Shown in pieces: positions 61,250-64,000 of a stretch of 64,000 nt of DNA. The notes beneath the pieces were generated by a model. It had not been told where the DNA came from. It searched no databases and worked only from the letters and a program-made list of their open reading frames with translations. The DNA is from Flavobacteriaceae bacterium (GTDB lineage Bacteria > Bacteroidota > Bacteroidia > Flavobacteriales > Flavobacteriaceae). The stretch spans positions 1 through 64,000 of the forward strand of contig CANFZC010000006.1 of the NCBI GenBank assembly GCA_947451475.1, in the 5' to 3' direction. Positions within the stretch are counted from its first letter, which is position 1, and the number at the start of each line of letters is the position of its first letter. The translations under genes and the position numbers were made by a program.

Positions 61250-62539
61250 ATGCAACATATTATTGACCGTTTCGTAAGTTATGTCACTATTGATACCGAA
61301 TCGGATCCCAACTCAATGACCACGCCCAGTACCCACAAGCAATTTGATTTAGCCAATAAACTAGTTGATGAGCTAAAGGCCATTGGGATGACTGAGGTCA
61401 CTATTGACCAGTATTCCTATGTGATGGCTACTTTGCCTTCTAATGTAGATGCTGAAGTTCCGACTATAGGATTTGTATCGCATTTTGATACCACTCCAGA
61501 TTTTACGGGGAAAGACGTGAAGCCTCAAATCGTAACTAACTACGACGGAGGTGATATCGTTTTAAATAAAGAGCACAACATCGTGTTGTCTCCAAGCTAT
61601 TTTAAAGACTTATTGTTATACAAAGGGCAAACCTTGATTACTACTAATGGTCTAACGCTTTTAGGCGCGGATGATAAAGCCGGTATTACGGAGATCATGA
61701 CCGCGATGGAATACTTGATTCAGCATCCTGAAATCAAACACGGTAAAATCAGAGTGTGTTTCACTCCGGACGAAGAAATAGGTCGCGGGGCGGATTTATT
61801 TGATGTAAAGCAATTTGGTGCCGACTGGGCTTATACTATGGATGGCAGTCAGATAGGCGAATTAGAATATGAAAACTTCAATGCGGCGGGTGTGAAGATT
61901 ACTTTTAAAGGAAAAAGTGTGCATCCGGGTTATGCTAAAGGTAAAATGATTAATTCGATGTTGATTGCGAATGACTTCATTAATGAATTGCCAAAAGGAG
62001 AAACTCCACAAGAAACAAAGGGCTACGAAGGCTTCTTCCATGTAACCCAATTGCAAGGCAGTATTGAAGAAACCAAATTAGAATTAATCATCCGTGACCA
62101 CGATATGAAGTTGTTTAAGCAACGGAAAGCCATGGTTGAAAAAATAACGGCTAAATTCAATAAGAAGTTTGCCAAACAATTTGGCGAAGACATCGTAGTA
62201 ACTACGATTACTGACCAGTACTACAATATGAAAGAAAAGGTAGTGCCCGTGATGTACATCGTTGATTTGGCCGAAAAAGCAATGAAATCTTTGGGCATTA
62301 AGCCTTTAATCAAACCTATACGTGGCGGAACAGACGGGTGTCGTTTATCGTATATGGGATTGCCGTGTCCGAACATTTTTGCAGGTGGGCATAACTTCCA
62401 TGGTAAATATGAATACGTGCCCGTAGAAAGCATGCAAAAGGCCGTAGACGTAATTGTTAAGATTGCCGAGCTAACTGCGTGTACTGATTTTTCTAAAAAG
62501 AAAGAGAAAAAGGGAAAAAAAAGTAATAAGAAGAAGTAA
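61250..62539 (+). CDS. pepT: Peptidase T (tripeptidase)
   Basis: GFVSHFDTTPDF, LLGADDKAGITEIMTA, FTPDEEIGRGAD, GGTDGCRLSYMGLPCPNIFAGGHNFHGKYE. Confidence 0.95.
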   Translation: MQHIIDRFVSYVTIDTESDPNSMTTPSTHKQFDLANKLVDELKAIGMTEVTIDQYSYVMATLPSNVDAEVPTIGFVSHFDTTPDFTGKDVKPQIVTNYDGGDIVLNKEHNIVLSPSYFKDLLLYKGQTLITTNGLTLLGADDKAGITEIMTAMEYLIQHPEIKHGKIRVCFTPDEEIGRGADLFDVKQFGADWAYTMDGSQIGELEYENFNAAGVKITFKGKSVHPGYAKGKMINSMLIANDFINELPKGETPQETKGYEGFFHVTQLQGSIEETKLELIIRDHDMKLFKQRKAMVEKITAKFNKKFAKQFGEDIVVTTITDQYYNMKEKVVPVMYIVDLAEKAMKSLGIKPLIKPIRGGTDGCRLSYMGLPCPNIFAGGHNFHGKYEYVPVESMQKAVDVIVKIAELTACTDFSKKKEKKGKKSNKKK

Positions 62540-62612
62540 TGCTAAACAATTAATGCACTGCTGTTTTCTCTATAAATAATAAAATAAGTGCCTCTGTAGT
62601 AAAGGTCCACCA

Positions 62613-63191
62613 ATGGAAGAAAAGCACGTTTGGGACAAAGTCAATCAATGGGAAGAAGAATTGGGCTTATTGCGAGCCCTTATTCAGAAAACCGAATTGG
62701 TTGCAACCACCAAATGGGGAGGCGAAATCTACACCCTAAACAATAAGAATGTATTGGGAATAGGGGGATTCAAAAGTTATTTTGGAATTTGGTTTATGAA
62801 CGGCGTCTTCTTGAAAGATGAGGCTAAGGTTTTGGTCAATGCCAATGAAGGTGTGACCCGTGGGCTGCGGCAATGGCGATTCCAGTCGGCCACTGAACTT
62901 AACGAAACTTTGGTTATGGATTACATCAATGAAGCCATTGCTAATGAAAAAGTCGGACGTTCCATTAAGCCCGAAAAGAAAGAAGCCCTACATTGTGAAT
63001 TTTTGGCAACTCAGCTAAACCAAGATAAGGCATTGTCAACAGCTTTTGAACAATTGACTGCTTACAAACAAAAAGAATATTGGGAATACATGGCCACTGC
63101 TAAACAAGAGAAAACCAAGCTAACTCGATTTGAAAAAATAAAACCTTTGCTATTGGACGGAAGAGGTTTGAATGACAAATACCGAAAATAA
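62613..63191 (+). CDS. DUF1801 / YdeI-OmdA-like protein
   Basis: TTKWGGEIYTLNNKNVLGIGGFKSYFGIWFMNG; C-terminal FEQLTAYKQKEYWEYMATAKQEKTKLTRFEKI. Confidence 0.78.
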   Translation: MEEKHVWDKVNQWEEELGLLRALIQKTELVATTKWGGEIYTLNNKNVLGIGGFKSYFGIWFMNGVFLKDEAKVLVNANEGVTRGLRQWRFQSATELNETLVMDYINEAIANEKVGRSIKPEKKEALHCEFLATQLNQDKALSTAFEQLTAYKQKEYWEYMATAKQEKTKLTRFEKIKPLLLDGRGLNDKYRK

Positions 63192-63219
63192 AAAAAGCCC
63201 CAATAATGGGGCTTTTTTT
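63191..63219. terminator. Bidirectional terminator (aaaaaagcccc-aataat-ggggctttttt)
   Basis: Stem of 10-11 bp between convergent genes. Confidence 0.9.
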
Positions 63220-63237
63220 ATTTGATTAGAAAATGAA

Positions 63238-63513
63238 TTAGGCTTTCTTATTCAACGCTGCTGTTAATTCTAATGAAATTGCAGAGCGCTCTAATTTTAA
63301 TTTACCCGACATAGTTTCGATGACAACGGTTGTTTCGCTTAGTTCGGCTATCTTTCCGTGAAAACCACTTTTGGTGATGATCTTATCCCCTACTTTTAAA
63401 GCTGATTCGAATTCTTTTTCTTGTTTTATTTTCTTTTGTTGTGGTCTAATCATGAAGAAATAGATTACCACAAACATTAATAAAAACGGTAAAAACTGTG
63501 TTACTTGTCCCAT
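63238..63513 (-). CDS. yajC: Preprotein translocase subunit YajC
   Basis: FLPFLLMFVVIYFFMIRPQQKKIKQEKEFESALKVGDKIITKSGFHGKI. Confidence 0.95.
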   Translation of the reverse strand: MGQVTQFLPFLLMFVVIYFFMIRPQQKKIKQEKEFESALKVGDKIITKSGFHGKIAELSETTVVIETMSGKLKLERSAISLELTAALNKKA

Positions 63514-63521
63514 AAACTTGA

Positions 63522-63923
63522 TTATTTTTTTTCTTTAGAAACTATGTTAGATTTAATATGTAAAACTTTAACACCCTCTGGAATATTACAAAAAAGTGTT
63601 ACTGATTTTATTTGGTCTCCAATCTTACCCGCTGAATTGAACGATACTTTGATGATGTCTTCTTGACCAGGGCTAATTGGATCTTTTGGGTATTCGGGCA
63701 CTGTACAACCACAAGAGCCTTTGGCATCTTTTATTAGTAATTCTGATTTACCTGTATTCTTAAATTTGAAATCATAAGTTACTTTATCCCCTTGTGTGAT
63801 GGTACCAAAGTCATGCTCGGTGTTTTCAAAAGTAATTTCCGTGGTTCCTTTTACTTCTTTTTTACAAGATGTTGTCATGGCTAGGGCGGCAACAACAAAT
63901 AGTAGGCTAATTTTTTTAATCAT
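63522..63923 (-). CDS. DUF1573 domain lipoprotein
   Basis: Lipobox AMTTSC; HDFGTITQGDKVTYDFKFKNTGKSELLIKDAKGSCGCTVPEYP. Confidence 0.92.
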   Translation of the reverse strand: MIKKISLLFVVAALAMTTSCKKEVKGTTEITFENTEHDFGTITQGDKVTYDFKFKNTGKSELLIKDAKGSCGCTVPEYPKDPISPGQEDIIKVSFNSAGKIGDQIKSVTLFCNIPEGVKVLHIKSNIVSKEKK

Positions 63924-63944
63924 AATCTTTATTTATTTATTTAT

Positions 63945-64000
63945 TTACATCAAACCTCTACCGGTTTTCTTAATTTTATTCTCGCGTTCAAATTCTTTAA
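63945..64000 (-). CDS. C-terminus of a CDS running off the window (possibly nusB)
   Basis: Reverse strand reads ...KEFERENKIKKTGRGLM* to TAA at 63945-63947; nusB identity guessed from the usual flavobacterial nusB-DUF1573-yajC order. Confidence 0.45.
   Translation of the reverse strand, partial: KEFERENKIKKTGRGLM

Noticed and set aside
63929-63947. TTTA tandem repeats upstream of the DUF1573 gene
   Set aside because: Short simple repeat (about four to five units), not distinctive in an AT-rich genome.
1-64000. CRISPR arrays, tRNA/rRNA genes, intact transposases, prophage or conjugative genes
   Set aside because: Looked for and not recognised by reading; a tRNAscan/CRISPR search would be needed to exclude them formally.

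Overview
This window is a low-GC chromosomal segment from a Bacteroidetes genome, most likely Flavobacteriaceae. Signs include T9SS type-B sorted proteins, TAnnTTTG -7 boxes, YaiO-type outer-membrane proteins, and menaquinone and LPS genes. Most of it is ordinary core genome: kdsA, a men cluster, lipA, gap, lpxK, PNP, Nif3, glmM, uvrA, a fused E1 dehydrogenase, pepT, yajC. The less ordinary parts are: (i) a five-gene locus at 41.6-47.1 kb combining a HEAT protein, a processive-type GT2 synthase, a TPR/YaiO beta-barrel, a REC-only regulator and a membrane protein with tandem PTP-like domains, which looks like a polysaccharide synthesis/export system; (ii) two adjacent proteins ending in or consisting of a histidine-kinase DHp helix pair with no ATPase domain (37.5-39.0 kb); (iii) a small accessory island at 18.7-20.0 kb with an intact MntA-like antitoxin gene, a frameshifted HepT toxin truncated by a REP-like palindromic element, and a structured untranslated leader; (iv) a lipoprotein consisting almost entirely of a T9SS CTD-like module; (v) two paralogous MBOAT/SGNH acyltransferase cassettes, one coupled to an apparently catalytically dead M1-peptidase-like barrel protein; (vi) a 2464-aa adhesin-like T9SS protein with exact 621-bp periodic repeats. 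No CRISPR array, rRNA, tRNA or intact transposase was recognised. All calls come from reading the sequence; no searches were run.
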